64,000 bases of DNA, from positions 49,018 through 113,017 of the forward strand of contig JAGYIS010000006.1 of the NCBI GenBank assembly GCA_018402255.1, read 5' to 3'. This document shows, one piece after another, positions 62,113 to 64,000 of this stretch. Position numbers and translations under genes: made by a program. Every line of letters starts with the position of its first letter. The stretch's first letter is position 1. Under the pieces are notes generated by a model. That model was not told the origin of the DNA. It saw nothing but the letters and a program-made list of their open reading frames with translations, and did not search any database. The stretch comes from Marinobacter sp. GTDB taxonomy: Bacteria > Pseudomonadota > Gammaproteobacteria > Pseudomonadales > Oleiphilaceae.

Positions 62113-63531
62113 ATGTCACCTGAACGGACTGCGATGACGTCTGTCGATCGTGCCTGGCTTCGCATGGATACTGCGGAAAATCCGATGATGATATCCGGGG
62201 TGCTAATACTGGAACATCCCGTGCCCATTAAGCGGCTGAAGCGCACATTGGAAGAGCGCTTTCTGAAATTTCACCGGTTCCGCCAGCGAGTCGTGAACAA
62301 GGGTGATCGGGCCTACTGGCAAGACGACCCGATGTTTGATCTGGACAACCACCTGCACTGCATCGCACTGCCCGGCAAAGCGGGAAAAACAGAACTGCAG
62401 GCACTGGCCAGCGACCTCAACAGCACTTCTCTGGATTTCCGCAGACCGCTCTGGCAAATGCACTACATTGATAACTACCACGATGGCGCTGCACTTCTGG
62501 TGCGAATTCACCACTGCATCGCCGACGGCATCTCCCTGGCGCGGGTGCTTATGTCGCTAACCGACCGCACGCCGGAACCGAAACTGGAAAGAATTGCCGG
62601 GATGCGAAAATCGGCAACCCCGGGGGCTGGTGCCACCTCTCGCCTTCTGCACCGGCTGGTCGATAGCGGGCAGACCGGCTGGCAACAAGCCAAGCTGTTT
62701 GTGAGCTCGGTGCGGGAAGAACCCAATTATCCACTCAAACTTGCCACTGCCGCCGGCGGCATTGCCATGGACCTGATCAAACTCGGGTTTGCGCCGTCTG
62801 AGCCCGACACCAGCCTGAAACGTCAACTGGTCGGACGCAAGAAAGTAGGTTGGGCCGAACCTTTGGTACTGACGGAGGTAAAACAATGCGCCAAGATCCT
62901 GAAGGGGACCGTCAACGACGTTCTGTTGTGCGTGGCCACCGGAGCCCTTAGCCGCCACTTCACAGAGCAGCAACAACCCGTTCCTGAGTGCGGCATTCGG
63001 GTAGCGGTGCCATTCAACCTCAGACCTTTGGACCAACCGATCGACAGCCTGGGCAATCAGTTCGGAATGGTCTTGGTGAACCTGCCCATCGAGGTGATGG
63101 ACCCGATCATGTGCTTCCGACAGGTCCGGGAAAACATGAACCGACTGAAGCGCTCTTACCAGGCGCAAGTCACCTACAGCCTGCTGGACCTGTTCGGACG
63201 CGGCCCGGATATACTTGAACGGCGGGCTTTGGACATGCTCAGCAATAAAGCCTCAGCCGTACTCACCAATGTGCCCGGCCCCCGCCACCCGGTCTATCTG
63301 GCGGGCAGCAAGCTGATACAACCGATGTTCTGGGTGCCGCAGAGTGGCAATATTGGTATTGGCATGAGCATTTTCAGTTACGCCGATACCGTGCAATTCG
63401 GCATTACCATAGACAAGGGCATTCCCGCAGAGCCAGAAGCCGTTATGCAACACTTCAAGGATAGCTTTCAGGCCCTGTACCAGGCTGCCCTGACCGAGGA
63501 ACACAGCAGAGACATACGGCACGCATCCTAG
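62113..63531 (+). CDS. Wax ester synthase/acyl-CoA:diacylglycerol acyltransferase
   Basis: A 472-residue WS/DGAT enzyme joining acyl-CoA to fatty alcohol or diacylglycerol for storage lipids. The catalytic HHxxxDG is HHCIADG at ~133, and the second family motif NDVLLCVATG is at ~268. PLWQMHYIDNYHDGAALLVRIHH and GPRHPVYLAGSKL are further conserved pieces. AGGGAGGGC precedes the ATG at 62113. Marinobacter carries several such genes; which product this one makes is not inferable. Confidence 0.9.
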   Translation: MSPERTAMTSVDRAWLRMDTAENPMMISGVLILEHPVPIKRLKRTLEERFLKFHRFRQRVVNKGDRAYWQDDPMFDLDNHLHCIALPGKAGKTELQALASDLNSTSLDFRRPLWQMHYIDNYHDGAALLVRIHHCIADGISLARVLMSLTDRTPEPKLERIAGMRKSATPGAGATSRLLHRLVDSGQTGWQQAKLFVSSVREEPNYPLKLATAAGGIAMDLIKLGFAPSEPDTSLKRQLVGRKKVGWAEPLVLTEVKQCAKILKGTVNDVLLCVATGALSRHFTEQQQPVPECGIRVAVPFNLRPLDQPIDSLGNQFGMVLVNLPIEVMDPIMCFRQVRENMNRLKRSYQAQVTYSLLDLFGRGPDILERRALDMLSNKASAVLTNVPGPRHPVYLAGSKLIQPMFWVPQSGNIGIGMSIFSYADTVQFGITIDKGIPAEPEAVMQHFKDSFQALYQAALTEEHSRDIRHAS

Positions 63532-63573
63532 GCGAGGTAGGTAGAAATAACGAAGAACATAGAGAATGAACCC

Positions 63574-63603
63574 TTGAAGTCCGTCGATGCGGACACATAT
63601 ACT
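63574..63603 (+). promoter_or_regulatory. Promoter of ssrA
   Basis: TTGAAG (4-5 of 6) and TATACT (5/6) are separated by 18 bases, and the tmRNA 5' end lies ten bases after the -10. Confidence 0.65.
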
Positions 63604-63612
63604 GAGGCATAA

Positions 63613-63975
63613 GGGGACGACATGGCTTCGACGCTGGTGGCGAACCCTTGGGTGCATGTCGAGATGGCAGCCAATCTCGTTAATCCAAAGCTGCAACGCA
63701 ATAGTCGCAAACGACGAAAACTACGCACTAGCAGCGTAAGCTGCTAGTCGTCCTGACCGGGTCGCCCGTAGCCCGGAGCTACATCTCAGGACGTCATCGC
63801 TTACGGGATGCTCCGTTATCCAGAGTTCACTGGCTAGCGGCTAAGATTCAAAGAACTCGCCTCCTGCACCCTGGCCTTCGGGTCGCTTGAGGTTAAATCA
63901 ATAGAAGGACATAAACATGTAGATCTCAAGGCATAGTGCTGGCGGACGCGGGTTCAATTCCCGCCGTCTCCACCA
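63613..63975 (+). ncRNA. ssrA: Transfer-messenger RNA (tmRNA)
   Basis: The 5' end GGGGACGACATGGCTTCGACG and the 3' end CGGGTTCAATTCCCGCCGTCTCCACCA form the tRNA-like domain. The tag-coding frame GCA AAC GAC GAA AAC TAC GCA CTA GCA GCG TAA (63707-63739) gives ANDENYALAA, the usual proteobacterial tag ending LAA, which marks incomplete proteins for ClpXP and Lon. Pseudoknot-type hairpins follow the tag. It is complete in the window, with smpB nearby. Confidence 0.97.
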
Positions 63976-64000
63976 ACTTAAACGAGAAAAGCCCCTGATT

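Overview
The window looks like a gammaproteobacterial chromosome, most likely Marinobacter or a close relative. Three observations point there: a wax ester synthase/diacylglycerol acyltransferase gene beside ssrA, a Pseudomonas-type order of housekeeping genes (pnp-rpsO-truB-rbfA-infB-nusA-rimP-tRNA-Leu-secG-tpiA-glmM-folP-ftsH, then greA-carBA-dapB-dnaJ-dnaK-grpE, recN, fur/bamE, rnfH-ratA, smpB), and moderately high GC with strong Shine-Dalgarno sites. The genus is inferred; no marker gene was compared with a database.

Left part (1-31 kb, mixed core and accessory). It opens with the end of a porin, a tiny 36-codon gene behind a sigma-54-type promoter, an Old Yellow Enzyme oxidoreductase and the pyruvate dehydrogenase genes aceE-aceF. 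A radical-SAM aminomutase-like gene follows. From 8.7 to 16.1 kb lies an accessory block of exported proteins: a lipoprotein with five disulfide-type beta repeats, a secreted partner, a LuxR-type regulator overlapping an alpha/beta hydrolase, and a 629-residue lipoprotein preceded by three consecutive perfect inverted repeats. Then come an HNH-type protein, a CnoX-like thioredoxin, a frameshifted lon, a MarR regulator with its own palindrome, a TPR membrane protein, a complete branched-chain amino-acid ABC transporter (braCDEFG type), two small exported proteins, a frameshifted DUF4105 protein and a lipoprotein hydrolase.

Middle and right part (31-64 kb) is a dense core block, mostly on the minus strand: RNA decay and translation (pnp to rimP, with a tRNA-Leu), cell-envelope and folate enzymes, FtsH, YhbY, GreA, carbamoyl-phosphate synthetase, DapB, the DnaK chaperone team, RecN under two LexA boxes, Fur divergent from BamE, the RnfH/RatA pair, an SNF-family transporter, SmpB, a WS/DGAT and tmRNA. 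SmpB and its RNA partner ssrA are only 1.6 kb apart. Regulatory sites that can be read include SOS boxes, a sigma-32 promoter before grpE, a carA promoter with an attenuator-like hairpin, and a long hairpin in the pnp leader.

Three genes (lon, the DUF4105 gene, carB) carry single-base indels. Two of the four indels are in homopolymers and carB is a normally intact core gene, so sequence or assembly error is the likeliest explanation. I saw no CRISPR array, prophage, transposase or integrase. The best candidates for something new are the sigma-54/36-codon unit at 671-922 and the triple inverted repeat at 13968-14143.
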